Source: Stenomitos frigidus ULC18 (GTDB lineage: Bacteria > Cyanobacteriota > Cyanobacteriia > Leptolyngbyales > Leptolyngbyaceae). Taken from it: a DNA stretch of 32,376 bases. The notes beneath the pieces were generated by a model that worked only from the letters and a program-made list of their open reading frames with translations, did no database searches and was not told where the DNA came from. Below, in pieces: positions 1 to 9,792 of the stretch. The stretch covers positions 1-32,376 of the forward strand of contig NZ_PVWK01000122.1 of NCBI RefSeq assembly GCF_003003795.1, given 5' to 3'. The translations under genes and the position numbers were made by a program. The stretch's first letter is position 1. Every line of letters starts with the position of its first letter.

Positions 1-54
1 CGTCATTCAATTGAAGGCAAGGGAATCCTTCTCAACTTTACCCCCTTGTGACCC

Positions 55-145
55 GTCAACAATTAATTGACAGACCACTAGGAGGATTCCTGAACGTCAG
101 ACATCAGCATCATTGAAACCATCAATCACCCATCCGAAAGGGTGG
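55..145. other. Gene-free left end downstream of pstS with small inverted repeats
   Basis: The first 197 bases carry no convincing ORF. They hold a GTCAA/TTGAC inverted repeat at 55-71 and a short CACCC/GGGTG hairpin at 127-144. Both lie downstream of the minus-strand phosphate-binding protein gene. Either could help end its transcript, but neither is followed by a clear T-tract, so a terminator is only a possibility. In many cyanobacteria pstC follows pstS; if so here, it would lie to the left of position 1 and cannot be seen. Confidence 0.3.
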
Positions 146-197
146 CCAGAATGGTTTAACTCATTAGCTGCTGATCATTCCAGCTAGCGGGTTAACA

Positions 198-1313
198 CTA
201 CTTAGTAGCGCTGACTTTGATCGTGTCAACAGCCGTCGTTACCTTGGTGGAAAGATCTTCAGGCAGAGGAATGTAGCCAAGCTCAGTAGCGTACTGCTTG
301 CCATCTTTCAACGACCACTTCAAGAACTCGTTGAATGCTTTCGCTTTCGCCGGATCTTTGGGGTTTTCATACAGCAACACCCAGGTCAAGCTAACGATCG
401 GGTAAGCATCCTTCTGCTCAGGATCAGGCACTTTTAGCGCAAAATCATCAGGAATTTTCGCTCCTTCTAGCGCTTTTGCAGCAGCTTCTGGCGCTGGTGT
501 AATGAATGCACCCGATTTGTTTTGCACCGATGCCATTGCTAGCTTATTTTCTTTGGCGTAGGAATATTCGGTGTAGCCGATCGCACCCTTCGTCTGCTGA
601 ATTTGAGCTGTTACGCCTTCGTTACCCTTTGCACCTGTTCCTACAGGCCATTCAACCGTTTTACCAGCACCCGCCTTCCAGTTTGGGCAAGCCTTTTCAA
701 TGTGGTGGGTAAAGATCGAGGTCGTACCGCTGCCATCAGAGCGGTGGACAAACGTAACCGGAGTGGCGGGTAGTTTAGCACCAGCATTGTCTTTAGCAAG
801 CTTAGGATCATTCCATGTCTTGATCGAACCGTCGACGATGCCACAGAAAGTCGAACGAGACAGTTTCAGATCAGTCACACCATCCAAGTTGTAAGCAAAC
901 ACAACGAATAAGCCGGTTGTTGGCACCTGCACAGGCTTGCCGCGATCTGCCGCCAATTTAGCTTTTTCATCGGCCTTCAACGCAGAGTCAGTCGCGCCAA
1001 AATCAACCGTTTGATCGAGATAGCGCTTTACACCAGCACCGCTACCAACGGAGTCATAGCTAATTTGAACGTTTGGATTAATTTTGTTGTATTCCTGAAA
1101 CCAGCGCTGATACAGCGGGTTAGGAGCCGTTGCACCAGCACCACTGATCGAAACAGTGCCGCCAGCAGCGGAAGAAGCTGCGGGGCTAGCGCTAGTGTTT
1201 TCACTGGGAGGGGTGTTTGTCGTCGTTTGAGGCGCGCAGGCTGCCAGACCGGTCACCAAGGCGATCGCTGAAGCCGAGAACGCCCAACGGGCTGCTTTTA
1301 GAGAGAAAATCAT
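198..1313 (-). CDS. pstS: PstS-type phosphate ABC transporter substrate-binding lipoprotein
   Basis: This is a 371-residue periplasmic phosphate-binding protein of the high-affinity Pst uptake system. The N-terminus is a lipoprotein signal peptide with a LAAC lipobox and Cys26 as the lipidation site. A Ser/Thr/Ala/Pro-rich linker (about 27-52) leads to the mature domain. Phosphate-binding signatures are visible: ISGAGAT near 56-62 and RSDGSGT at 191-197. The length fits the family. The ATG start is preceded by an AGGA ribosome-binding site. A candidate Pho box lies 44-70 bases upstream of the start, which fits induction by phosphate starvation. The pstCAB permease and ATPase genes are not in this window. 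Family assignment is firm; cyanobacteria often carry several PstS paralogues (including SphX), so which one this is cannot be told from sequence alone. Confidence 0.93.
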   Translation of the reverse strand: MIFSLKAARWAFSASAIALVTGLAACAPQTTTNTPPSENTSASPAASSAAGGTVSISGAGATAPNPLYQRWFQEYNKINPNVQISYDSVGSGAGVKRYLDQTVDFGATDSALKADEKAKLAADRGKPVQVPTTGLFVVFAYNLDGVTDLKLSRSTFCGIVDGSIKTWNDPKLAKDNAGAKLPATPVTFVHRSDGSGTTSIFTHHIEKACPNWKAGAGKTVEWPVGTGAKGNEGVTAQIQQTKGAIGYTEYSYAKENKLAMASVQNKSGAFITPAPEAAAKALEGAKIPDDFALKVPDPEQKDAYPIVSLTWVLLYENPKDPAKAKAFNEFLKWSLKDGKQYATELGYIPLPEDLSTKVTTAVDTIKVSATK

Positions 1314-1356
1314 AAATCCTGCAACTTAACACATCTGCACTAACGCTACCGCGCAT

Positions 1357-1383
1357 GAGTAAAGAAAAGGTTAAGTAATTAAA
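1357..1383 (-). promoter_or_regulatory. Candidate Pho box upstream of pstS
   Basis: On the minus strand this stretch reads TTTAATTA, then CTTAACCT, then TTT, then CTTTACTC. The first two octamers match the cyanobacterial Pho-box repeat YTTAAYYW fully; the third matches in part. The normal arrangement is octamers separated by three bases. Here the first pair is directly adjacent and the second pair has the three-base gap. The position, 44-70 bases before the pstS start, suits binding by the PhoB/SphR response regulator. This is inferred from sequence only. Confidence 0.45.
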
Positions 1384-1563
1384 ATTACATTTTATTCTGA
1401 GCAATTCTAAGTGCTCAACAAAGCATGTCTTTCGTGGAACAGCTACAGGCGCACATCCAGCCAACCGTTGCCGGGCTTACGCCATTCGAGAAACTGACTA
1501 AGCGTGTTCCGTAACCACATAACAGCAGCATAATGCCGTATAGTTGCCTGAGCAAACCCAGCA

Positions 1564-2175
1564 CTAGCGGCAAAGTACTTGGCGCATAGTACGCAAATTA
1601 GCTGGCAGATCCATCTGAATCGCCTGTTGAATCAACATTGAAGGGACTGGAATAGTAGGCGTTGCCTGCACAGAATACGTCAGCAGTGTACCGGCACCAT
1701 AATCTTGCAACGTCAGGTCAGCCGCAAAATCGTGAAAGCTCCCGGACTCTAGCCGAAATTGAATCTGCTGCTGTGCGGTCTCGATGACCTTTAAATAGAT
1801 GTCCACTTGCGCCGTCAGAAACAAAAAAGCTTTACTCGCTACTTGGTACAGACGCTTGCAGCCATCCGGGACTTCTCGGTTGCACAGCCGACCATCATTT
1901 GGGTGGAGTATTTCGCTTCGGGTTAAGGCAGGAAAAAAGTGAACCCACCGTGGGTAGTCTGTCAACTGTCGCCACGCGATCGCCCGTTCTAGAGGCAGAT
2001 ACATCTGCGCCGTTACTGCACCACCCCACGCAGAATGCGGTTGGGTCTTCAACAAAACTTCACCGTTCAAGAGTGGTTGGGAATGCGGTCCGTGCCACTG
2101 TTTAGCAAGAAGATTAGTGACGTTTGTTGTCAGGGTCGGTGTGCGGGTGAGTGTTGGTGCAGTAGAGGTCATCAT
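1564..2175 (-). CDS. SRPBCC/START-like (COQ10-type) lipid-binding family protein
   Basis: This 203-residue protein has no signal peptide or membrane segment. Residues about 50-200 fit the SRPBCC/START-like fold (polyketide cyclase/COQ10 type): a helical segment ERAIAWRQLTDYPRWVHFFPALTRSE near the start of the domain, alternating beta strands (FLFLTAQVDIYLKVIE, QIQFRLESG), and a C-terminal amphipathic helix. Such domains bind hydrophobic ligands in a deep pocket; the ligand here is unknown. The first 45 residues are Thr/Pro-rich and probably disordered. Two Met codons begin the ORF and the choice between them is uncertain. It stands alone between pstS and the stress-protein gene, with gaps of at least 250 bases on both sides, so context gives no clue to its job. 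Confidence 0.75.
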   Translation of the reverse strand: MMTSTAPTLTRTPTLTTNVTNLLAKQWHGPHSQPLLNGEVLLKTQPHSAWGGAVTAQMYLPLERAIAWRQLTDYPRWVHFFPALTRSEILHPNDGRLCNREVPDGCKRLYQVASKAFLFLTAQVDIYLKVIETAQQQIQFRLESGSFHDFAADLTLQDYGAGTLLTYSVQATPTIPVPSMLIQQAIQMDLPANLRTMRQVLCR

Positions 2176-2476
2176 TCTAGTCCAGCAACTCCTAATTAGT
2201 CAGAACTTGTACGGAAGCGATTTGCTCTAAACCCTCTCAGACAGCGGCAAAGGCGTCAGGCGTTCCGTGTTACCGAAAGCATAACTCCACAACTGCAAAG
2301 AAAGGTCGCGGAAGGGCGTAAAGATTCGGCTAAGTTCTTACAGGGCACTGGAGAATCGTTCTACTACGTAGAACGGCAGAAGTCCTAAAACAAACGCTGA
2401 ATGTTGAAAATCACTTGTCTGACTTTAACACCCAGCGTTTGCTGTGCGATACAGGTTATACCGTCGTTTGGGGCCG
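2176..2476. other. Intergenic region with two inverted repeats downstream of the stress-protein gene
   Basis: No gene is visible. A hairpin with an 8-base perfect stem (CGTTCTAC / GTAGAACG, three-base loop) lies at 2357-2375. A second inverted repeat, CAAACGCTG at 2391-2399 and CAGCGTTTG at 2433-2441, has a 33-base loop. Both are downstream of the minus-strand universal stress protein gene. They could be its transcript end or operators for the gene to the left. Neither is followed by a T-run. Confidence 0.4.
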
Positions 2477-3325
2477 CTAGCTAGTGCGTGCTAACAAAAC
2501 AGGACAATTCGCGTGCACCCGCACATAGTCAGAGAGCGATGTGCCCAGCAGTCGATCGAGATCAGGCAAGCCTTTAGCGACGGTCGGACGGCGATCGGGC
2601 GAACCAAGCAACAGCAAGCCGACGTTTAGCTCATCGGCCAAGCGACACAGTTCTTCAGCAGGTTTGCCAACACAAGACAGGCAACGGTAGGCAATACCCA
2701 GTCGTTTCGCTTCTGCTACAGCGGTTGCGAAAACCGGGTCATGTTCAGACACCTCACCACTTTCACAGTAAGATTTACCGCTCAGGTCTTGAACAATGTG
2801 CGTGAGGATGAGTTCTGCACCTTTGAGGTCACGCAGTAGGAACAGAGCCAGCTTAAGGCTTTGGCTCGCAGCTTCAGACTTGTCTAGCGCGACCATAACG
2901 CGGTTGATCTTCTTAATATAGATGTCGTCTCTCACCAACAACATTGGATGGGATGAAAGTTGAAAGACGTATTGGCTCACAGAATTCTCCAGGATGGAGA
3001 CTAGACGCTGCAAGCCTCTAGAGCCCATGATGATCAAATCTGCGTCAATTTCGTCAGCGACTTTACAAACAACATCCTTGGGATCACCTTCTCGGAGTAG
3101 CCCAGAGACACGTGTGGAATCAAGATCAAGAGCTTGAATCGCATTTGCTAAGATTTGGCCCCCTTTCTCACGCTGCTCATCCATTTCAGCAGCAGTCACC
3201 TGAGGCGGTACGACATGCAGAATCGTTACGGATGCTCTTTGCATGGAAGGAATACTTGCCAGAGCTTTGAACATTTCCTCAGACTGTCCGGTTCCAGAAT
3301 CAGCCAGAAGAATCTTTTCAATCAT
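2477..3325 (-). CDS. Tandem-domain universal stress protein (UspA family)
   Basis: This 282-residue protein holds two UspA domains, about 1-138 and 138-282, each starting with a beta strand and an Asp in the nucleotide-binding position (KILLADSG and RVMVALDKS). Each ends with the family's LIIMGSRG- or LLLLGSPD-type loop. Domain 1 keeps GSRG but has Asn-Ser where the ATP-binding motif G-2X-G-9X-G(S/T) expects Gly. Domain 2 keeps Gly-Thr (LLGTSLSDYV) but has PDRR in place of the first loop. Neither half therefore has a fully canonical motif, so ATP binding is uncertain. The ATG start follows a GTGAGG ribosome-binding site. Universal stress proteins help cells endure starvation and other stress. 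There is no operon partner; it is divergent from the thioesterase gene across 500 bases. Confidence 0.9.
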   Translation of the reverse strand: MIEKILLADSGTGQSEEMFKALASIPSMQRASVTILHVVPPQVTAAEMDEQREKGGQILANAIQALDLDSTRVSGLLREGDPKDVVCKVADEIDADLIIMGSRGLQRLVSILENSVSQYVFQLSSHPMLLVRDDIYIKKINRVMVALDKSEAASQSLKLALFLLRDLKGAELILTHIVQDLSGKSYCESGEVSEHDPVFATAVAEAKRLGIAYRCLSCVGKPAEELCRLADELNVGLLLLGSPDRRPTVAKGLPDLDRLLGTSLSDYVRVHANCPVLLARTS

Positions 3326-3826
3326 GGAGGTGCCTCACGATTTCCATTAAAAACAGCTCAGAGTTTCTAGCCATCAGAGTTAAGTAACCGGCGGAGTGCA
3401 ATATTGCGATCGCGATCGGCGCATCACTAACAGGCTGAAGGTTAAGCAATCAAAGTGATGCTTGATCGACTCTTTACAGTTAAAATTTTACCTTTAATGT
3501 TCGACAAACTGATGATTGTCGTTACTCATTGTTGCGTTCAAAAACATGAAGAGATATCAAGTAGATCAGACTCAGTTCTCAGAGTTCTAGCGATAATTCT
3601 AAGGATACACTTTGTAATATTCTACTAAACGCTAGCCTCTTTTAACCCTTGCAGCTAAGCCCTATGAGGCTCACTCCTATCCGATTGAAGGTTGATTGAG
3701 AGTGCTACAAGGAGCTGATTGCTAACTTTTAAAAATGAAAAAGCTTGTTAGATTAACTAACGTAAACAAGTGGCCGATCGATTGATATAAAATAATACAA
3801 AAGCGATCGCGAGACCATCTGATTCT
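3326..3826. other. 500-base divergent intergenic region
   Basis: This AT-rich stretch separates the minus-strand stress-protein gene from the plus-strand thioesterase gene and must hold both promoters. It contains three short arms, CTAAC at 3722-3726, GTTAG at 3747-3751 and CTAAC at 3757-3761, so two alternative hairpins can form. A TATAAAAT-like -10 element lies near 3786-3793, about 35 bases before the thioesterase start. No RNA gene or convincing ORF was seen. Confidence 0.35.
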
Positions 3827-4318
3827 ATGACGAACGACCACCCCGATCAACGTCAATTACCGTCCACTGGAGCCATCCAAAATCCACTGCAGGTTTCGCC
3901 TGGAAACTGGTTTGAGTATTTGGTCAGAGCGCAACCACACCACACTGACTATGCAGGCATCGTCTGGCATGGTTCCTACCTTACCTGGATGGAGGAAGCC
4001 AGGGTTGAATGTTTACGCTCGATCGGCATCGAATTCGCTGATCTTGTGGCATTGGGGTGCGACTTGCCGGTAGTAGAACTGTCTATTCGCTATCATCAGC
4101 CAATCCAAATGGGTGTGTCAGCCGTTGTGCGAACCCGTATGGCAGACATGGAGGGAGTGCGCGTCAATTGGGATTATCAAATCCAATCCACAGATGGACA
4201 GGAGCTGTTTGTAACAGCGCGTGTAGCGCTAGTCGCTGTCGATCGCGAAAAAGGCAAGATCATGCGCCAGCTACCACCTGCTGTGAAAGAGGCTTTGGTC
4301 AAGCTAGCAACACCTTAA
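3827..4318 (+). CDS. Hotdog-fold acyl-CoA thioesterase (4HBT / YbgC-FadM type)
   Basis: This 163-residue single-domain enzyme should hydrolyse an acyl-CoA thioester in the cytoplasm. The 4-hydroxybenzoyl-CoA thioesterase signature is clear: HHTDYAGIVWHGSYLTWMEE, with the catalytic Asp in the TDYAG loop, followed by the conserved helix (EARVECLRSIG). The rest of the hotdog sheet follows (DLPVVELSIRYHQPIQMG, VRVNWDYQIQ). About 35 extra N-terminal residues precede the domain. The cyanobacterial DHNA-CoA thioesterase of the phylloquinone pathway, as I recall it, has a different active-site loop (DTDGAGVVYF), so I do not assign that role; the substrate is unknown. The gene converges with dxr, with stop codons only 24 bases apart. 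Confidence 0.85.
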   Translation: MTNDHPDQRQLPSTGAIQNPLQVSPGNWFEYLVRAQPHHTDYAGIVWHGSYLTWMEEARVECLRSIGIEFADLVALGCDLPVVELSIRYHQPIQMGVSAVVRTRMADMEGVRVNWDYQIQSTDGQELFVTARVALVAVDREKGKIMRQLPPAVKEALVKLATP

Positions 4319-4342
4319 CAACCAGCTGCTAAAGACGCCTTG

Positions 4343-5530
4343 TTACCCAACCGACAGCAGCGGCGTTGGTGCTTGACTGGTAGTGAGAATTTCTTCGCGT
4401 GCCCAGCGATCGGCCGCGAGAATGTCATCCAGGCTGGGGTCAGGTCGATTGTGGCTTTGATAGCGATCGCACACCTGTTCAATCAAGCGAGGAATATCGA
4501 GAAAGGTAATTTTCTCATCTAGAAACAGTGCGACTGCCTGCTCGTTGGCCGCATTCAAAACCGCGGGCATGCAGCCTCCAGCCCGACCGGCTGCATAAGC
4601 GAGCTGCATACAGGGATATTTTTGGTGATCGGGTTCGCGAAATGTCAACGTACCGACCTTCACCAAGTCCAGTGGTTCCCAGTTCGTCGCAATGCGTTCT
4701 GGATAGGACAGTGCATAAAGTAACGGTAAGCGCATATCTGCCCAGCCTAATTGCGCCAGCACAGAGGTGTCCTGCAACTCAATGAGCGAATGAATAATGC
4801 TCTGGGGGTGGATGACGATCGCGATCTGGTCATAAGCCGCCCCAAATAAATAGTGCGCTTCAATGACTTCTAACCCCTTGTTCATCAAGGTAGCGGAGTC
4901 GATCGTAATCTTCCGTCCCATTGTCCAATTGGGATGCTTTAAGGCATCGGCAACGGTGACATGCGCCAGCTTCTCGACAGGCAAATCACGAAACGAGCCA
5001 CCAGAGGCTGTGAGCAGAATCCGGCGCAGCCCACCTTTCGGCACTCCTTGCAAACACTGAAAGATGGCGGAGTGTTCAGAATCAGCAGGCAGCAGTTTTA
5101 CGCCATGCTTCTGAATGAGAGGCAGCACGACCGGCGCACCTGCAATCAACGTTTCCTTATTTGCCAACGCAATGTCTTTGCCTGCTTCGATCGCAGCGAT
5201 CGTCGGTAACAGTCCAGCACAACCAACAATGCCCGTCACGACAATATCGGCTGTACTCCAACGGGCAACCTCAATCACTCCAGCCTCGCCTGCAAGGAGA
5301 ATGGGTTGTGGATCGAGATCGGCAATCGCCGCTTTCAGATCAGACAGACCTTCGGTTTCGCAGATTGCCACGATCTCGGGACGAAACTGACGAATTTGCT
5401 GTGCCAGGAGTGCCACATTTCGTCCTGCAGCCAGCCCCACAATGCGAAATTGGTCTGGATGCTGGGCAACAATATCGAGCGTTTGAGTGCCAATGGAGCC
5501 AGTTGAGCCAAGAAGGGAAATTGCTTTCAC
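4343..5530 (-). CDS. dxr: 1-deoxy-D-xylulose 5-phosphate reductoisomerase
   Basis: This enzyme catalyses the NADPH-dependent conversion of 1-deoxy-D-xylulose 5-phosphate to 2-C-methyl-D-erythritol 4-phosphate, the committed step of the MEP isoprenoid pathway that feeds carotenoids, phytol and quinones in cyanobacteria. It has 395 residues, the usual length. The NADPH-binding GSTGSIG is at 8-14 and LANKE at 122-126. The metal-binding Asp150 and Glu152 lie in [13 protein letters not shown], and a third acidic ligand (about Glu221) is in [15 protein letters not shown] and the flexible-loop HPNWTMG are intact. The start codon is GTG, with no clear Shine-Dalgarno. The neighbours are unrelated in function. 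ispE, also in the MEP pathway, is 5 kb away on the same strand but is not co-transcribed. Confidence 0.97.
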   Translation of the reverse strand: MKAISLLGSTGSIGTQTLDIVAQHPDQFRIVGLAAGRNVALLAQQIRQFRPEIVAICETEGLSDLKAAIADLDPQPILLAGEAGVIEVARWSTADIVVTGIVGCAGLLPTIAAIEAGKDIALANKETLIAGAPVVLPLIQKHGVKLLPADSEHSAIFQCLQGVPKGGLRRILLTASGGSFRDLPVEKLAHVTVADALKHPNWTMGRKITIDSATLMNKGLEVIEAHYLFGAAYDQIAIVIHPQSIIHSLIELQDTSVLAQLGWADMRLPLLYALSYPERIATNWEPLDLVKVGTLTFREPDHQKYPCMQLAYAAGRAGGCMPAVLNAANEQAVALFLDEKITFLDIPRLIEQVCDRYQSHNRPDPSLDDILAADRWAREEILTTSQAPTPLLSVG

Positions 5531-5617
5531 GATCGCCGAAGTCCAGTCACGCCTTCACTATCTTACGCTTGCTGCGTGTCCAACTTGGAAGAAATTCTTA
5601 AGTCACTACAACGACAA

Positions 5618-5641
5618 AAGCGATCGCTCGAGCGATCGCTT
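5618..5641 (-). terminator. Palindrome of two HIP1 octamers, likely atpC terminator
   Basis: A perfect 24-base palindrome is built from two GCGATCGC octamers joined by TCGA. On the minus strand it is followed directly by a short T-run (CTTTTG), and it sits 45 bases beyond the atpC stop codon. It could therefore act as an intrinsic terminator for atpD-atpC and shield dxr, which starts 110 bases to its left. The T-run is short, so termination strength is uncertain. Confidence 0.5.
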
Positions 5642-5685
5642 CCTAATGATTCAAAAACAACGCTGTTTTCTAACCAATCACAGCT

Positions 5686-6096
5686 TTAAGCGTTACCACC
5701 TGCAGCTTGGAGACGGGCACGTGCACGCTTAAAGGCTTGGGTTGCCTTGATGCGAACAGAGCGATCGTCGCCTTGCAGAGACTGATTGTATTTGGCTTCA
5801 GCTTCAGTAAACGCAGCTTGCGCCTTTGCCTTGTCAATCGTGTCGCCCCGTTCGGCTGCATTCACCAGAACCGTGACTTCATTATTTTCAACTTCGGCAA
5901 ATCCGCCCAGCAGCGCGATCGGAATCCACGTTTTATCCGAGCGAACGCGCATCACACCCGTGTCCAATGCCGTCAACAAAGGTGCATGTCCGGTCAAAAT
6001 TCCGAGTTGTCCCGTCGTACTGGGAAGAATCACTTCTTCTGCTTCGGCATCCCAAACTGTCTTGTCTGGTGCCACTACACGAACAGTTAATGTCAT
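5686..6096 (-). CDS. atpC: ATP synthase epsilon subunit
   Basis: This 136-residue protein is the epsilon subunit of F1Fo ATP synthase. It sits on the central stalk and regulates ATP hydrolysis. The N-terminal beta-sandwich carries the family pattern ([45 protein letters not shown]). The C-terminal helical hairpin (about 85-136) is Ala/Lys/Arg-rich ([27 protein letters not shown]). The ATG start has a good AGGAGA ribosome-binding site seven bases upstream. It lies 107 bases after atpD, the atpB-atpE pair layout usual in cyanobacteria, where beta and epsilon are separate from the main atp operon. The spacer holds a strong inverted repeat. Confidence 0.97.
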   Translation of the reverse strand: MTLTVRVVAPDKTVWDAEAEEVILPSTTGQLGILTGHAPLLTALDTGVMRVRSDKTWIPIALLGGFAEVENNEVTVLVNAAERGDTIDKAKAQAAFTEAEAKYNQSLQGDDRSVRIKATQAFKRARARLQAAGGNA

Positions 6097-6138
6097 AAGA
6101 AAGTCTCCTAAAGCCAGAGCAATGAATCGAAAGAGTGT

Positions 6139-6189
6139 TTGGTTGTTAGTTGTTTAGTTGTTAGACCGTTGCCAACAACTAACAACCAA
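6139..6189. repeat. 16-base inverted repeat of TTGTTAG-like heptamers between atpD and atpC
   Basis: A perfect 16-base inverted repeat, TTGGTTGTTAGTTGTT at 6139-6154 and its complement at 6174-6189, encloses a 19-base loop. Both arms are made of near-identical heptamers (GTTGTTA / TAACAAC), like the short tandemly repeated sequences common between cyanobacterial genes. In the atpD-atpC mRNA it would form a stable stem-loop in the spacer and could affect RNA processing or the beta to epsilon ratio. Confidence 0.75.
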
Positions 6190-6203
6190 CAACTAACGAC
6201 TTC

Positions 6204-8006
<1,803 letters not shown>

Positions 8007-8423
8007 ATGCAGGTGTTTGTTTTACTCTTTAACGCGGGCACAGAAAACGAAGGCCTTCACTCCATCCGGATTGGCGATCGTAACCTGGTGCTGATCTTCG
8101 AACAGGAAGACGACGCGACCCGCTATGCCCTCTTACTGGAAGCACAAGATTTCCTGGTGCCAACCGTCGAAGCGATGGAGCAGGCTGAGATCGAGAAGTT
8201 TTGTGAAGGTGCTGGTTACGAGAGTCGGTTTGTGCCCGCTGGTTTTGTGCCTCAGACCGATGACGAGCGTCTGCTGCTAGCCCCTCCCGAAACCAATCTG
8301 GAAGAAACAGACTGGCAAGTCGTCTCTCAGACAGAGGGACAGTCAGACGCAGAGGCAGAGACAGACGCAGAGGCAGAGACAGAATTGGAACGCATGCGCC
8401 GCAAACTGGAAGGGTTGTTGTAG
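8007..8423 (+). CDS. DUF3110 domain-containing protein
   Basis: This 138-residue cytoplasmic protein belongs to the cyanobacterial and plant family DUF3110, whose function is unknown. Residues 1-95 form the domain: MQVFVLLFNAGTENEGLHSI, then FEQEDDATRYALLLEAQDF and IEKFCEGAGYESRFVPAGF. The tail is strongly acidic and contains an in-frame duplication of an 18-base unit (DAEAET twice, bases 8344-8379), ending in a basic/hydrophobic helix (ELERMRRKLEGLL). That final helix is a conserved ending in the family, to my recollection. The ATG start has no strong Shine-Dalgarno. It is divergent from atpD. Confidence 0.85.
   Translation: MQVFVLLFNAGTENEGLHSIRIGDRNLVLIFEQEDDATRYALLLEAQDFLVPTVEAMEQAEIEKFCEGAGYESRFVPAGFVPQTDDERLLLAPPETNLEETDWQVVSQTEGQSDAEAETDAEAETELERMRRKLEGLL
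8344..8379 (+). repeat. In-frame 18-base tandem duplication in the DUF3110 gene
   Basis: Two identical 18-base units at 8344-8361 and 8362-8379 (each beginning CAGACGCAGAGG) lie in the gene's acidic tail. The unit length is a multiple of three, so the reading frame is kept and copy number could vary without loss of the protein. Confidence 0.85.
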
Positions 8424-8427
8424 AAAG

Positions 8428-8606
8428 GATAAAAGCTAAACGCTAAAGTCTCAATTCGGATGTCTTTTATCGTTACATAAGATTTACGCATTTGCCCCCA
8501 AACCCCCTTTCTTGAATGCTCGGGAAGGGCTATATTTTGGGGGCTTTAAGAAGCTCGGCTCCCCTAAATTGGGAACCAGAGGGCAAATTTAAAAGCTTTT
8601 TCGTAA
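8428..8606. repeat. Heptamer run and nested palindromic repeat element before murQ
   Basis: Three heptamers (GATAAAA, GCTAAAC, GCTAAAG) run from 8428 to 8448, related to the GCTAAAG array near 11411. Next comes a nested inverted repeat: GCCCCCAAA at 8494-8502 with TTTGGGGGC at 8536-8544, ATTTGCCC at 8490-8497 with GGGCAAAT at 8581-8588, and an outer TTACG/CGTAA pair near 8484 and 8602. This looks like one of the small C-run/G-run palindromic elements dispersed in cyanobacterial genomes. It ends about 30 bases before the murQ start. Confidence 0.65.
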
Positions 8607-8636
8607 GCCCTGCTTGATTGTTTATTGTTTATCCCT

Positions 8637-9551
8637 ATGCCGAATTTAGACGAACGGGGACATCTACTGACGGAGCAAGCCAATCCAAACAGCCACAATC
8701 TCGATCAGTTAACAACACTAGAGTTGGTTGATCTGTTTAATCAGGAAGATGCTCAGACGATCGCGGCGATCGCTCAGGCACGACAACCCTTAGCGACCGC
8801 GGTCGATCGTGCCGCCAAAGCACTGCAACAAGGCGGGCGGCTGTTTTACGTGGGAGCAGGCACGAGCGGGCGCTTGGGTGTGTTGGATGCAGCAGAATGC
8901 CCACCTACGTTTTGCTCTGACCCGGAGCAAGTGCAGGGGATTATTGCCGGGGGCGCTGGAGCGTTAGTTCGCAGCTCAGAAGGACTGGAGGATCGGGCCG
9001 ATGATGGGGCAGCAGCGATCGCCCATCGGCATGTCACTGTACTGGATGTCGTTGTGGGCATCACCGCAGGCGGCACGACACCTTACGTCCACGGTGCATT
9101 GCAGGCAGCCCGTCAACGTGGAGCCACAACGGTTTTCATTGCCTGCGTACCTGCCGATCAGGTCAGCGCTCAGGTTGATGTAGATATTCGCTTGCTGGTC
9201 GGCCCCGAAGTACTGGCAGGATCAACACGTCTCAAAGCAGGTACAGCCACCAAGCTTGCACTCAATATCCTCTCTACAGGTGTGATGGTGCAGTTGGGCA
9301 AGGTGTATGGCAATCGCATGGTCGATGTAGCCGTTACCAACAAGAAGCTGCACGATCGCGCCCTCCGCATTTTGCAAGACCTGACTGACTTAAGCCGAGA
9401 GGATGCCGGATATTTGCTGGAGCAGAGTGAACGCAAAGTCAAGTTGGCACTCTTGATGCACTGGACAGGACTAGGGAAAGAAGCAGGCGATCGGCTCTTG
9501 GCAGAACATCAAGGAAACTTGAGAAAGGCTGTTACAGCGCTAAAGGCTTAG
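8637..9551 (+). CDS. murQ: N-acetylmuramic acid 6-phosphate etherase
   Basis: MurQ cleaves the lactyl ether of N-acetylmuramic acid 6-phosphate to give N-acetylglucosamine 6-phosphate and D-lactate, a step in cell-wall recycling. From the ATG at 8637 it has 304 residues, close to the E. coli length of about 298. The SIS domain carries YVGAGTSGRLGVLDAAECPPTF (71-92), with the catalytic-loop Glu87, then the EGLEDRADDG loop with the second acidic residue, and TAGGTTPYV and GSTRLKAGTATKLALNILSTG. A TTG four codons upstream (8625) could extend it, but the MPNLDERGHLLTEQ start aligns with family N-termini. No clear Shine-Dalgarno is present. No anmK or sugar transporter is adjacent. Confidence 0.95.
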   Translation: MPNLDERGHLLTEQANPNSHNLDQLTTLELVDLFNQEDAQTIAAIAQARQPLATAVDRAAKALQQGGRLFYVGAGTSGRLGVLDAAECPPTFCSDPEQVQGIIAGGAGALVRSSEGLEDRADDGAAAIAHRHVTVLDVVVGITAGGTTPYVHGALQAARQRGATTVFIACVPADQVSAQVDVDIRLLVGPEVLAGSTRLKAGTATKLALNILSTGVMVQLGKVYGNRMVDVAVTNKKLHDRALRILQDLTDLSREDAGYLLEQSERKVKLALLMHWTGLGKEAGDRLLAEHQGNLRKAVTALKA

Positions 9552-9792
9552 TAGTGCCGCTTGTTTGTGGCTAACGTGAGGTGAGATAAAAATCCTACTC
9601 ATTCTTTAAAGTTAGACCCAGAAAAATTAGTAAAAGCGTCGGTAAACGTTAGAAAAAGCTGCTTTTATAAAATTATTACGGGTGTCTATTTACTCATCCT
9701 GAACCAAAAGAACGGTGGTTGAGTCTTCTGGGATGACGCAGACGGATACGTTCGAAATCTCACTGCTGATAGAAGAATCTAGCACCACGAAT

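Noticed and set aside
3827-4318. DHNA-CoA thioesterase of phylloquinone synthesis
   Set aside because: The active-site loop TDYAGIVWHGSY differs from the form I recall for that cyanobacterial enzyme, and no men genes are nearby.
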